In this document: positions 8,189 through 16,985 of the stretch, one piece after another
Position numbering within the stretch: the stretch's first letter is position 1
Layout: every line of letters begins with the position of its first letter
Origin: Jeotgalibaca arthritidis
GTDB taxonomy: Bacteria; Bacillota; Bacilli; Lactobacillales; Aerococcaceae
Direction: 5' to 3'
Assembly (NCBI RefSeq): GCF_011100465.1
Contig: NZ_CP049740.1
Location: 1,093,501-1,157,500 of the forward strand
Length of the DNA: 64,000 nt
Position numbers and translations under genes: made by a program
Notes under the pieces: model-generated
Told to the model about the DNA's origin: nothing
The model's input: the letters and a program-made list of their open reading frames with translations, nothing else
Databases searched by the model: none

Positions 8189-9841
8189 ATGGCTAATTTT
8201 AAAGAAAAGGTCATTTACCAGCTCTATCCGAAATCATTTAATGACTCGGATGGTAATGGGATTGGCGATATTCGCGGGATTATTGAAAAATTACCGTATT
8301 TAGAAACACTGGGGATTGATATGATTTGGATGAATCCCGTATTCCTGTCTCCTCAAAAAGATAACGGCTATGACGTAACGGATTATACGGCCATTGATCC
8401 TGTCTTTGGTAGTATGGCAGATTTGGAAGAACTGATTGAAAAAGCAAAAGAAAAAAATATCGAATTGATGTTTGATATGGTGTTTAACCACACGTCAACT
8501 ACTCACGAGTGGTTCCAACGTGCCCTAGCTGGGGAAAAGGAATACGAAGACTACTACATTATTCGCTCCCCTAAAGAGGACGGCAGCTTGCCAACAAACT
8601 GGCAGTCGAAATTTGGTGGCGATGCGTGGGATGAATTTGGCGAGACTGGCAATTACTATTTATGTCTGTATGACAAAACCCAAGCCGACTTAAATTGGAG
8701 AAATCCAAAAGTCAGAGAAGAATTGTATAAAGTTGTTCAATTTTGGCTGGAAAAAGGGATTCGTGGCTTCCGCTTTGACGTCTTGAATGTTATCGGTAAA
8801 GCAGAAGAATTAGTAGATAGTGATGGTGATAATGAAAAGGGTCTGTATACCGATACGCCGATTGTCCACGACTATGTTCGTGAATTAAATCAAGCCAGCT
8901 TCGGACAATACGATGACATTATCACGGTTGGGGAAATGTCTTCCACTACAGTTGAAAATGGCGTTTTGTATTCTAATCCTGATCGTAATGAGTTGTCGAT
9001 GATTTTCAGTTTCCATCATTTGAAGGTGGACTATCAAGACGGTGAAAAATGGTCAGATGTGCCCTTTGATTTTATCGAGCTTAAGCAATTGCTGGATGAA
9101 TGGCAAAGTGGCATGTCGGATGGCAATGGCTGGAACGCCTTGTTCTGGAATAACCACGATCAACCGCGCGCCAATAGCCGCTTCGGGGATCCTGAGCGTT
9201 TCCCTTATGAAACAACGACGATGTTGGCGCAGGCCATTCATTTGCTGAGGGGGACACCTTATATTTATCAAGGTGAAGAAATTGGAATGACCAATCCTGA
9301 TTACGGTGATATTAATGAGTATGTTGATATTGAAACCCATAATGCTTATGAGAGCATGCGATTGGATGGCAAGAGCCATCAAGAAGCTATTGCTATTATT
9401 AAGCAAAAATCACGTGATAATAGCCGAACACCGATGCAGTGGGACAGTAGTTTAAATGCTGGTTTTTCAACGGCTGAGCCATGGTTGAAAGTAGCTGATA
9501 ATTACCTAGACATTAATGCTGAGAAGGAACTGGCAGAAGGAAGCATTTTCCCTTACTACCAAAAACTGATTCAGCTTCGTAAATCTATGCCCATTATTTC
9601 TGATGGCAGCTACCAAGGTATTTTGCTTGATGACCCAGAAGTCTATGCTTATATCCGTGAAAAAGATGGCGAAAAACTACTCGTCTTAAATCATTTTTAC
9701 GGCACGGATTATAGCTTAACGATTCCAGAAGAATGGGTGCAAGAGGGAGCAGAAGTGGTTATTGGTAATTATCCCGATGCAAGCTTAACATCCCAAATAA
9801 CGCTTAGACCCTATGAAACAGTGGCATTTTTAATCAAATAA
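8189..9841 (+). CDS. treA: Trehalose-6-phosphate hydrolase (GH13 alpha-phosphotrehalase)
   Basis: Cleaves cytoplasmic trehalose-6-phosphate to glucose and glucose-6-phosphate. The 550-aa length is normal. GH13 motifs are DMVFNHTS (region I), GFRFDVLNVI (nucleophile Asp), ITVGEMSST (acid/base Glu, the EMSS context typical of TreA/TreC) and NNHDQPR. ATG 8189 is chosen over the in-frame TTG 8165 because AAGGAGG lies just before it. It follows the EIIBC gene by 74 bp and is probably co-transcribed. Oligo-1,6-glucosidases are close relatives, but the PTS neighbour and the TreR site support the phosphotrehalase. Confidence 0.92.
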   Translation: MANFKEKVIYQLYPKSFNDSDGNGIGDIRGIIEKLPYLETLGIDMIWMNPVFLSPQKDNGYDVTDYTAIDPVFGSMADLEELIEKAKEKNIELMFDMVFNHTSTTHEWFQRALAGEKEYEDYYIIRSPKEDGSLPTNWQSKFGGDAWDEFGETGNYYLCLYDKTQADLNWRNPKVREELYKVVQFWLEKGIRGFRFDVLNVIGKAEELVDSDGDNEKGLYTDTPIVHDYVRELNQASFGQYDDIITVGEMSSTTVENGVLYSNPDRNELSMIFSFHHLKVDYQDGEKWSDVPFDFIELKQLLDEWQSGMSDGNGWNALFWNNHDQPRANSRFGDPERFPYETTTMLAQAIHLLRGTPYIYQGEEIGMTNPDYGDINEYVDIETHNAYESMRLDGKSHQEAIAIIKQKSRDNSRTPMQWDSSLNAGFSTAEPWLKVADNYLDINAEKELAEGSIFPYYQKLIQLRKSMPIISDGSYQGILLDDPEVYAYIREKDGEKLLVLNHFYGTDYSLTIPEEWVQEGAEVVIGNYPDASLTSQITLRPYETVAFLIK

Positions 9842-9844
9842 AAG

Positions 9845-9887
9845 ACGAGCCTTCTACCAATTTTTTTGGTGGCAGGCTCGTTTTTTT
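9845..9887 (+). terminator. Intrinsic terminator of the trehalose operon
   Basis: ACGAGCC...GGCTCGT with an inner ACCAA/TTGGT pairing, followed by a T run. It also lies at the end of the convergent small membrane gene. Confidence 0.88.
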
Positions 9888-10245
9888 ATTTAGATAATAA
9901 ACTATAGAGTAAGGCACTGCCGTAATAAGCGATTAGGAATGGTGTAATGAGATAGAATTGGAAAGGAATAATCAGTGCCGTTGATAAGAAGAGCATCAAA
10001 ACACAGGCAACTAGCATGACAGCTAGAGTCAGCTGATACGTTTTTTCTTTTTTATAAACTAAGCTGTGATACAAGATGATAAGGGTGAGGCCTTGAAGAA
10101 TAATTTGTAAGAAGATAGAAAAATAAGCAGGGCCAATATTAAATGATTGCGAGACATAGTCATTGATGGCTTGTGTGGCAAACGCATCAATACCCATTAA
10201 TAATACAGGTAGAAAAATAAGTGATAAGGTCGTTTTCTTGTTCAT
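9886..10245 (-). CDS. Small four-helix membrane protein, unknown function
   Basis: 119 aa. The start ATG at 10245 is preceded by AAGAAGGGAATAAAA; an upstream in-frame start has no RBS. Four hydrophobic segments are visible at about residues 6-24, 36-60, 68-92 and 95-117, with a short basic loop YKKEKTYQ after the second. No family motif is recognised. It is convergent with the trehalose operon and stands alone. Confidence 0.7.
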   Translation of the reverse strand: MNKKTTLSLIFLPVLLMGIDAFATQAINDYVSQSFNIGPAYFSIFLQIILQGLTLIILYHSLVYKKEKTYQLTLAVMLVACVLMLFLSTALIIPFQFYLITPFLIAYYGSALLYSLLSK

Positions 10246-10442
10246 TTTTATTCCCTTCTTTCTCAAAAAACCATTATTTATATAAAATATATTATAGAGA
10301 TTAATTTATGAAAAGTAAATGTTTTTTTGTTTACGTGCAATAAATAACAATATGGTGGAGGTGAAATCAACTCAATTCTAAGCCTTAATAATAACCAATA
10401 TATTAATAAAAAAAAACTACTTATGTAACTGAAACAACAAAA

Positions 10443-10802
10443 ATGAGTTCGGTTGCCGTTGAGAAAATGGCGATTACCAAACAAGCTGTTATTGAACAAG
10501 AGTCTGCTGTAGAAGTAACGAGCAGCGCCTTCGATGAGATTAAACATTCCGTAGAAGACATTACAGCTCGCGTCAATAACTCATCACAAATGTTAAACCA
10601 AGTGGACCAAGCATCAAAACAAATCGGTAAGCAGGCAAGTGATATGACAGGAATCGCTGAGCAGTCAGCAGCCAATTCTGAAGAAATCTCAGCGTCAAGT
10701 GAAGAACAACTCGCTACAGCTGAAGTGATCGCAAACACTGCCACAGAAATCTTAATGATGTCTGACAGCCTCCATAAAGTGGTTCTGAAATTTAAAGTAT
10801 AA
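10443..10802 (+). pseudogene. Methyl-accepting chemotaxis protein, C-terminal remnant
   Basis: About 119 codons encode the distal arm of an MCP signalling domain: heptad-rich helices, AEQSAANSEEISASSEEQL (a typical post-hairpin methylation-helix sequence) and the end LHKVVLKFKV. The sensor, membrane helices, HAMP and the tip of the hairpin are absent. The frame stays open only about 10 codons further upstream, and the ATG has no ribosome binding site. It is a 3' fragment of a chemoreceptor gene, consistent with the motile background but not functional by itself. Confidence 0.82.
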
Positions 10803-10815
10803 GATGCGCATTGAG

Positions 10816-10846
10816 AGGAGCTGAATTTTTTTCAGCTCCTTTTTAT
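10816..10846 (+). terminator. Intrinsic terminator after the chemoreceptor remnant
   Basis: AGGAGCTGAA/TTCAGCTCCT stem with a T-rich loop and tail. Confidence 0.88.
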
Positions 10847-10857
10847 TTGCTCAAGAA

Positions 10858-11004
10858 GTGTGCGATACAGCTTCAAAAATTGAGCTGTATCGCACACTTT
10901 TACCTTGAAATGTAAGATACAGGCTGCTTCAAACAGTCTGTATCTTACATTTAGGTACCTGAGTGTGCGTTACAGCTGATAATTTTAGTCTGTATCTTAC
11001 ATTT
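10858..11004. repeat. Triple-hairpin cluster, GATACAG family, with a chimeric third unit
   Basis: Unit 1 is a perfect 15-bp inverted repeat, GTGTGCGATACAGCT with AGCTGTATCGCACAC. Unit 2 is a perfect 15-bp repeat, AAATGTAAGATACAG with CTGTATCTTACATTT. Unit 3 has the left arm of unit 1 (GTGTGCGTTACAGCT) and the right arm of unit 2 (CTGTATCTTACATTT), so only the central part pairs. It fills most of the 318-bp space between the chemoreceptor remnant and the lipoprotein gene. Confidence 0.9.
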
Positions 11005-11120
11005 CGACAAAAAGAAGCTGGGAAAATCCTCAGCCTCCACTCAGCTTTTTCTGATTTCGTATCAAAGTTTGATTATGATATAATTAAAGCAAGTTAAGAA
11101 AGATGGTAGGAGGGATTAGT

Positions 11121-12227
11121 TTGAAGAGAAATCGATTATTAGTATTTGGTTTGCTGGCAGCATTTTTAGTTGCTTGTTCTAAGGAAGACGACACAGTTGT
11201 GGATTCATCGTCACAGCCGGCAAGTTCGGAAAGTAGTATTGAGGAGAGTTCATCCGTTGAGGAATCAAGCTCTGTAGAAGAGGAAACCGATACGATTGCC
11301 GCTTATTTTCCTTTCGTAGAGAATGTTTTGTCTTCTTATGAAGGCGAAGGCAATGAGTATGCGACATTCAGCTGGTATCCGCAATACATCGAAGAAAATC
11401 GCGCACAATATGTTAAAAATAATGGCGGTACGCAAATCGTATCTGTCTTAGATTATTCAGATGGTCAATTAGTCGAAACCTTTACGCGTCCAGAAACATA
11501 TTTCCGTGAAAATATGTTGGATCAGACAAGTGATGACGCAGGAACTATTTTATTAAAAGAACCGCTTGAAGTAGGCAATAGTTGGGGAAATCCATCAGGT
11601 TCAACGACTGAAATTACAGCCGTTGATGTTGATGTGGAAACACCACTTGGCGTATTCCCAGCAATCGAAGTAACGACAACAGAAGGCGATGCTACTACGA
11701 CACGTTATTATTCTGTCGGCATGGGCTTAGTCAAAGAAGTGGCTACCGATGCACAAGCTAGCTATGAAGTTATTTCAACATTAGCTGAGCAAACCGCAGA
11801 TACACCAGAATCAACAGTTATCAGAGCTTTCTTCCCAGATGCCAATGCTATGGGGATTGAAACAGCAGATGTGAATGTCGCTTTCTTTACCAATGATGTA
11901 ACAAGAGAGGTTATTTCCGATTTATTAGAACAAGTGCCAGATGTTGAATACGGCCGTTTAATTCCAGAAGGAACAACGATTAATAGTTTGTACTTGAATG
12001 AAGATGGCAGAGTTTATGTTGATTTTTCAGAAGAGCTAGTTGGCAATATGAATGCGGGTAGTTCAGGAGAATCACTTCTATTGCAAGGAATCGTCAATAC
12101 CATTGGCGTTTACTATGGCGTAGAAGAAGTGCTATTGACGATTGAGGGCGCCCCTTATGAATCAGGCCACTACTCCATGCAAGAAGGCGAATCCTTCAGA
12201 GTTGATATGGAAGGCGTTATTGAATAA
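11121..12227 (+). CDS. Lipoprotein with C-terminal GerMN domain
   Basis: A secreted lipoprotein of 368 aa. The signal peptide ends in the lipobox LVAC (Cys about residue 19), followed by an acidic serine-rich linker (SSSIEESSSVEESSS type). The last ~130 residues form a GerMN domain (VNVAFFTNDVT..., EGTTINSLYLNEDGRVYVDFSEEL), a fold found in spore-germination GerM and in non-sporulating lipoproteins, often involved in envelope metabolism. TTG 11121 is chosen because TAGGAGGGATTAG precedes it; ATG 11103 would put the RBS inside the gene. A terminator follows, so it looks monocistronic. Confidence 0.82.
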   Translation: MKRNRLLVFGLLAAFLVACSKEDDTVVDSSSQPASSESSIEESSSVEESSSVEEETDTIAAYFPFVENVLSSYEGEGNEYATFSWYPQYIEENRAQYVKNNGGTQIVSVLDYSDGQLVETFTRPETYFRENMLDQTSDDAGTILLKEPLEVGNSWGNPSGSTTEITAVDVDVETPLGVFPAIEVTTTEGDATTTRYYSVGMGLVKEVATDAQASYEVISTLAEQTADTPESTVIRAFFPDANAMGIETADVNVAFFTNDVTREVISDLLEQVPDVEYGRLIPEGTTINSLYLNEDGRVYVDFSEELVGNMNAGSSGESLLLQGIVNTIGVYYGVEEVLLTIEGAPYESGHYSMQEGESFRVDMEGVIE

Positions 12228-12234
12228 GTTTTGA

Positions 12235-12270
12235 AAAAGTGATTGAGTGGGATGCTCAATCACTTTTTTT
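12235..12270 (+). terminator. Intrinsic terminator
   Basis: AAAGTGATTGAG/CTCAATCACTTT stem plus T run, directly after the GerMN lipoprotein gene. Confidence 0.9.
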
Positions 12271-12276
12271 GTCCTA

Positions 12277-12342
12277 GACTAGGGGATTATAAGTTCAGCC
12301 ATCAATGTCTAGCTCCCAAGGCGGACTTGTCCGCTTTTCTTA
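12277..12342. repeat. Dispersed repeat D, short form
   Basis: About 66 bp, beginning GACTAGGGGATTATAAGT and ending GCGGACTTGTCCGCTTTTCT. The outer parts are identical to 58544-58587 and 58728-58749, but here the 140-bp structured centre is absent. The rest of the gap up to 12420 shows nothing further. Confidence 0.88.
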
Positions 12343-12420
12343 TGGAGTAGGGTAATATAAGTTTTTTTCTGCCTCCGGGAAATTAAACGAATCGTAGCTA
12401 TTGGCCTGAAATTCTTGTTG

Positions 12421-13440
12421 TTACACTATTCCCATGAAAAATTCTACAGTGATTGCTACAATCACGACTAGAGTAGAAATAATGAACCCATGAATCATGG
12501 GATTAAGGCCAGATTTTCTCATCTCTTTGAAGTCTGTATTCATACCGATTGCGGCTAGAGCAGAAACCATTAAGAACTTGCTTAATAATTTCAATGCATT
12601 AGAGAACGGAAGAGGAATGAATCCCATACTATTGATCACAGACATACCCACAAATGCAATGATAAACCAGGGAAAGAGAGAAATTAAATTTACTTTTTCA
12701 TTTTTTGTTTTTAAAGTAACCGAGTTTTTTCTATTTGAATAAGTGTTAATTAAAGAGAAAATCAATACAGTTGGAATAATAGATAGGGTGCGAGTCAGCT
12801 TGACCATTGTAGCAAAATCACCTGCTGCTTCGCTGAATGCATATCCAGCAGCAACTACACTTGAAGTGTCGTTTACTGCAGTACCCGTCCATAAACCGTA
12901 TGCGATATCGCTTAAACCTAACGCCCGTCCCATAATAGGAAATAAGATAATCATAATTACATCGAAAAGAAAGGTTGCAGACATTGCATAAGCAATATCT
13001 TTGTCTTCCGCATCAATCGCAGGAGCGAGAGCAGCAATGGCAGAACCACCACAAATTCCTGTCCCGGCAGAAATCATGTTAGAGAGTTTCCAATTCAAAC
13101 CAAGCCATTTCCCTACAAAGTATCCTCCTCCAAAACAGGTTACTAAAGTAAAGAGCATGACAATTAAAGATAAGCGTCCAACAGTTAGAATGGTTTCAAT
13201 ACTTAAAGAAGCACCTAATAATATAATTGAAAATTTAAGTATTTTTTTAGACGTAAATGTTAACCCCACCGTTACTTCTTTACTAGGTTTCCAAAAATTA
13301 TTTAAAAGTATCCCAAGAAATAGTGCGATCAAAGAATCACTAACAATGGGTATAGGCAATAAAGACTGTATGAACCGTGCGACTAAGGCAAGTAATAAAG
13401 CAAGAGAAAAACCAGGTAAATAATTTAATAGCTTTTTCAT
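12421..13440 (-). CDS. yeiH: YeiH/YeeE-type putative sulfate exporter family membrane protein
   Basis: 339 aa, multispanning, of the UPF0324/YeiH family (Pfam Cons_hypoth698). The conserved GTGICGGSAIAALAPAI and LWTGTAVNDTSSVVAAGYAF motifs are present, with about 9-10 hydrophobic segments. AAGGAGAAATGT precedes the ATG. It is divergent from a LysR-type gene, as commonly seen for yeiH-yeiE pairs. The transport substrate (sulfate or sulfonate-like) is a family annotation rather than proven. Confidence 0.88.
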   Translation of the reverse strand: MKKLLNYLPGFSLALLLALVARFIQSLLPIPIVSDSLIALFLGILLNNFWKPSKEVTVGLTFTSKKILKFSIILLGASLSIETILTVGRLSLIVMLFTLVTCFGGGYFVGKWLGLNWKLSNMISAGTGICGGSAIAALAPAIDAEDKDIAYAMSATFLFDVIMIILFPIMGRALGLSDIAYGLWTGTAVNDTSSVVAAGYAFSEAAGDFATMVKLTRTLSIIPTVLIFSLINTYSNRKNSVTLKTKNEKVNLISLFPWFIIAFVGMSVINSMGFIPLPFSNALKLLSKFLMVSALAAIGMNTDFKEMRKSGLNPMIHGFIISTLVVIVAITVEFFMGIV

Positions 13441-13496
13441 ACATTTCTCCTTCCATTAAGAATAATTTATAAATCTAATGTAATTTTACAAGAGCA

Positions 13497-13531
13497 CAAC
13501 GATAAAATCCAATTATGATTTGTTATCGTTG
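13497..13531. promoter_or_regulatory. Palindromic operator in the yeiH/LysR intergenic region
   Basis: A perfect 9-bp inverted repeat CAACGATAA...TTATCGTTG spaced 17 bp. It partly overlaps a second palindrome, TTATCGTTGATAA. It lies between two divergent genes, the expected position for LysR-type autoregulation and target activation. Confidence 0.6.
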
Positions 13532-13582
13532 ATAAGGTTATGTTATGGTAAAAGGAGTAAAAATCACATTAAGGAGGGTTCC

Positions 13583-14452
13583 ATGCTAGATACAAAACTA
13601 CTCACGTTTGTGCAAGTGGCTAAATATAAAAACTATACAAAAGCGGCTCATGCGTTGAATTTAACCCAACCTGCTGTTAGCCAGCATATAAAGAAAATAG
13701 AAGAACATTATGGATGTCGTTTGATTATAATCGATGGCAAAACAGTGACTTTAACTGAACAAGGAAAATTACTATACAGTTATGCAAATTTTCAGCTTGC
13801 AAATGAGAAGCAATTAATCGATCAAATAAAGAGAGTTGAGACATCTATTAAGATTGGTTCAACATTGTCGATCGCTGATTACTATTTACCAGATTATCTG
13901 AGTGTGTATTTAAGTGATTCTGACGAAGTCATTTCTGTGTCTGTAAAAAATACAGAAATGATTATTGATATGTTACTGAACAATGAATTATCTTGTGCAT
14001 TTATCGAAGGGATATTTGATAAATCGTTGTTTCATTATTTTGAGTTTCAGAATACAAAATTTCTTCCCGTAAGCAGAAAAGGTCACCCCTTGGAAAATTC
14101 CAAAGTGAATATAAGCGATATACATGAATATCCTTTGCTTTTACGAGAAAAAGGCTCGGGAACAAGAGAAATTTACGAAAATTTTTTATATGAAACAAAT
14201 GATTCGCTGCTATCCGTTTCAAAGATTCATGAAATCAGTAGTTTTTCAATTATAAAAAATATATTAAAGAAATCAGATGCTGTCTCATTCATGTATGAAG
14301 AAGTTGCAAAAGAAGAAGTCGAAAAAGGTGAATTGTGCTATCTAAATATAAAGGATTTTTTAATCAATCGTCCCTTATATTTTATTTATCCAAAAAATAG
14401 TTTGATGAAACAAAAAAACGAAGTGTTTTACGAAAAATTAATGAAAAAATGA
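13583..14452 (+). CDS. LysR-family transcriptional regulator (YeiE/CysL-like)
   Basis: 289 aa. The N-terminal winged helix-turn-helix has KYKNYTKAAHALNLTQPAVSQHIKKIE (residues about 13-38). The C-terminal substrate-binding fold includes LLREKGSGTREIYENFL, typical of the CysL/YeiE subgroup. ATG 13583 follows AAGGAGGGTTCC; the in-frame start at 13520 lies in the promoter. It is divergent from yeiH, so it probably controls that exporter. The effector is unknown. Confidence 0.88.
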   Translation: MLDTKLLTFVQVAKYKNYTKAAHALNLTQPAVSQHIKKIEEHYGCRLIIIDGKTVTLTEQGKLLYSYANFQLANEKQLIDQIKRVETSIKIGSTLSIADYYLPDYLSVYLSDSDEVISVSVKNTEMIIDMLLNNELSCAFIEGIFDKSLFHYFEFQNTKFLPVSRKGHPLENSKVNISDIHEYPLLLREKGSGTREIYENFLYETNDSLLSVSKIHEISSFSIIKNILKKSDAVSFMYEEVAKEEVEKGELCYLNIKDFLINRPLYFIYPKNSLMKQKNEVFYEKLMKK

Positions 14453-14458
14453 AACGAA

Positions 14459-15286
14459 ATGAAGTTAATTTCATGGAATATAGATTCATTAAATGCTGCT
14501 TTAACCAGTGATTCAAATCGTGCACTGCTGACGCGAGAGGTACTAAGGAATATACTTGCTTTGAATCCCGATATCATTGCGATTCAAGAAACAAAACTAA
14601 CCGCAAAAGGATTAACAAAGAAGCATGCAGAGATATTAGCCGAACACGCTTGGGAATACGAGATTGCATGGAGAAGTGCTGTTGAACCTGCTCGTAAAAG
14701 TTATGCGGGGACGTTGTTCTTATATAAGAAAGCTCTAAATCCGGTAATTACTTTTCCTGAAATTGGAGCACCAACAACGATGGATGCAGAAGGTAGAATC
14801 ATTACCTTGGAATTTGAAGATTTGTTTGTCACACAAGTATATACTCCGAATGCTGGAAATACATTGGGACGATTAGAAGACCGCCAAATTTGGGATCAAA
14901 AATACGCAGAATATTTATCCCAATTAGACCAAACAAAACCAGTACTGGCAGTGGGAGACTTTAATGTCGCTCATGAGGAAATAGACTTGGCTCACCCCGA
15001 TCGCAATCATTTCTCTGCGGGATTCACGGATGAAGAGAGACAAGGCTTTACACACCTATTAGCCCAGGGATTTACTGATACATTCCGTCATTTGCATGGA
15101 GATATTGAAGGGGTATATACCTGGTGGGCACAGCGAGTGAAGGCGAGTAAAATTAATAATTCAGGCTGGAGAATTGATTACGCTCTAGTAAGCGATCGAC
15201 TAGCAGATAAAGTAGTCAAGTCGGAAATGCTTGATTCTGGAATTCGGCAAGATCACACACCGCTCTTAATTGAGTTGGAATTTTAA
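14459..15286 (+). CDS. exoA: Exodeoxyribonuclease III / AP endonuclease
   Basis: A base-excision repair nuclease of the ExoIII/APE family, 275 aa. Catalytic signatures are SWNIDSL (Asn), AIQETKL (Glu), GDFNVAHEEIDLA (Asp/Asn) and IRQDHTPLLIEL (final Asp-His). It begins 6 bp after the LysR stop without a clear Shine-Dalgarno, suggesting translational coupling with that gene. The start MKLISWN is the usual family start. Confidence 0.93.
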   Translation: MKLISWNIDSLNAALTSDSNRALLTREVLRNILALNPDIIAIQETKLTAKGLTKKHAEILAEHAWEYEIAWRSAVEPARKSYAGTLFLYKKALNPVITFPEIGAPTTMDAEGRIITLEFEDLFVTQVYTPNAGNTLGRLEDRQIWDQKYAEYLSQLDQTKPVLAVGDFNVAHEEIDLAHPDRNHFSAGFTDEERQGFTHLLAQGFTDTFRHLHGDIEGVYTWWAQRVKASKINNSGWRIDYALVSDRLADKVVKSEMLDSGIRQDHTPLLIELEF

Positions 15287-15324
15287 AGGAAGTAATCTCA
15301 TAGGGGTTATAGAGGGAGTTAGCA

Positions 15325-15927
15325 ATGGGGGATCGTTATATAGTAATAAGTATCGTAGTGGCTGTGTGTTGCGTAATTATTTTCATGGAAATACGCAACC
15401 GCCTGAAACTGAAAGCGAAAGTACGGAATCAGTGGGGGGAAGCTCCCTACCAAATTCGTTTTGATAAGGAGAAAAGCTTGAAAACAGCTTGGCAAACTGA
15501 AAAAACCTTTTCTGAATGGGACTCTGAAATTGATGATCTTACTTGGAACGATCTGGATTTATTTGACGTTTTTGAAACAATCAATGCTACTTATTCCAGC
15601 ATAGGCTCTCAGGCTTTATACTGTCAACTTCGCAATTATCATTTTAAAAAAGATGAACAGTTGGAGAAGGTAATAAAATATTATGAGGAAAATCCTCAAA
15701 CAAGAGAGAAAGTACAATATCAGTTCGCACGTTTAGGAAAGCAAGATAATAACTTAGTAACAGCCTATCTGTCAAAGCCGCAAAATCAACTAGGTAACTT
15801 GTATATCTATCTAGCATTAGGTTTATTCCCTTTTATCGGCGTACTTCTTTTGCTTTTCGGACAACTAGCTGGGGGATTTTTTTTATTGGCTAGTGCGGTC
15901 TTAAATCCGATTTATTATATGATTTGA
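15325..15927 (+). pseudogene. MutS-related ATPase, N-terminal part (split by IS30)
   Basis: About 200 codons with an N-terminal membrane segment (residues 5-22), the MutS-like helical stretch FETINATYSSIGSQALYCQLRNYHF, and two more hydrophobic segments (about 155-195). This matches the membrane-anchored MutS-like proteins of about 550 aa in Firmicutes. The RBS AGAGGGAGTTAGCA precedes the ATG. The frame ends at the IS30 boundary and resumes at 16981. Removal of the element plus 3 bp restores the frame, so the gene was intact before insertion. Confidence 0.85.
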
Positions 15928-15928
15928 T

Positions 15929-16980
15929 TTGTCAATTTAAGCTAGACAAAGTAGATTCATCTAGGTAACTCAAAAATACTTCCAGTGGCGTCTGGTATGC
16001 CAAGGATTTTCGTGGGATGTTATTTCGCTTGTTCGCAACCGATGAAATAAAGGGTTGATCCACTTGGTTGAAGTCCATTTCTTTTGGCAACCCATCTTTT
16101 CGCAGTAAACCGTTTGAATTTTCATTCAGGGCCCGCTGCGAAGGCGTTCCGGGATCAGCGAAATAAATAGCGATGTCATGTTGGTTGCTTAGGGTTTTCC
16201 AATTGGAAAATTCTTTCCCACAATCAAAGGTTATGGACTTAAATAAATGTCTGGGAATCGCTTCAAACCACTTGTTCATCGTATGCTCGATGTCACTTGC
16301 CTTCCGCCCATCGGGCTTTAAGGTGATAATGACTTTGGAGAGGCGTTCGACCAAGGTTATGACGGCACTTTTGTGATGAACACCGACAATGGTATCGCCT
16401 TCGACATGACCGAATTCTTCCTTGAATGCCGGGTAATCATTCTCCCTTTCAGCGATATTCCGCTTGAAGGCCTGTTTTCCCCGACGTTCCTGATGGCCGT
16501 TTGGTTTCCGTTTTCCCTTCATGGGTAAAGTTGTTTCATCGAATACCTTTTCCTTGAAGCGACGATAGAGGGTCCTCATGGAGCATCCGATTGACATCTC
16601 CTGGCGACCGATGATGACATCGGGCGTCCATCCCTGTGCGACTTTTTCAGTGATGTAGACCTGTTGTTCCGTTGGCAGGACAATCTTGCGTCTTCCGCAA
16701 CGCTGCTTGTTTTTCTTGTATTGTCGGTAGTACTCCAGGGCCGTATGGCCTTCTTTCAAGAAATTGATGACATTGTAGACTGTCATTCTGGAACGTTTTA
16801 ACCGGGCTGATATTGTCGTCACAGCGATGTTTTGATGGTAATAAGCCTCTATCATCACCAGTTCATCCGTGGTAAGATGGGTGTAGGTCATTCGTGATCA
16901 CTCCTATGTATTCTTTGGTCGGAATTACAATTTGAGTGTACCACGAATGGCTTATTTATTTGTCTAGCTTAATTTTACAA
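15929..16980 (-). mobile_element. IS30-family insertion sequence, complete
   Basis: 1052 bp. The terminal inverted repeats are TTGTCAATTTAAGCTAGACA (left, from 15929) and, as reverse complement of the right end, TTGTAAAATTAAGCTAGACA; 22 bp with 3 mismatches. It contains one transposase on the minus strand. No direct target repeat is obvious (flanks GAT and TCG). Confidence 0.9.
15932..16891 (-). CDS. IS30-family transposase
   Basis: 319 aa, normal length. An N-terminal helix-turn-helix (MTYTHLTTDELVMIEAYY; ISARLKRSRMTVYNVI) precedes a DDE integrase core: GHVEGDTIVG (Asp 1), SITFDCGKEFSNW (Asp 2) and ALNENSNGLLRKDG (Glu). The gene appears intact and lies wholly within the inverted repeats. 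Confidence 0.94.
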   Translation of the reverse strand: MTYTHLTTDELVMIEAYYHQNIAVTTISARLKRSRMTVYNVINFLKEGHTALEYYRQYKKNKQRCGRRKIVLPTEQQVYITEKVAQGWTPDVIIGRQEMSIGCSMRTLYRRFKEKVFDETTLPMKGKRKPNGHQERRGKQAFKRNIAERENDYPAFKEEFGHVEGDTIVGVHHKSAVITLVERLSKVIITLKPDGRKASDIEHTMNKWFEAIPRHLFKSITFDCGKEFSNWKTLSNQHDIAIYFADPGTPSQRALNENSNGLLRKDGLPKEMDFNQVDQPFISSVANKRNNIPRKSLAYQTPLEVFLSYLDESTLSSLN

Positions 16981-16985
16981 TCGGC

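Noticed and set aside
10858..11004. CRISPR array
   Set aside because: The repeats are inverted arms within each unit, spacers are not unique sequences of constant length, only three units exist, and no cas genes are near.
13001..13423. 140-codon plus-strand frame opposite yeiH
   Set aside because: Antisense shadow of conserved yeiH sequence.
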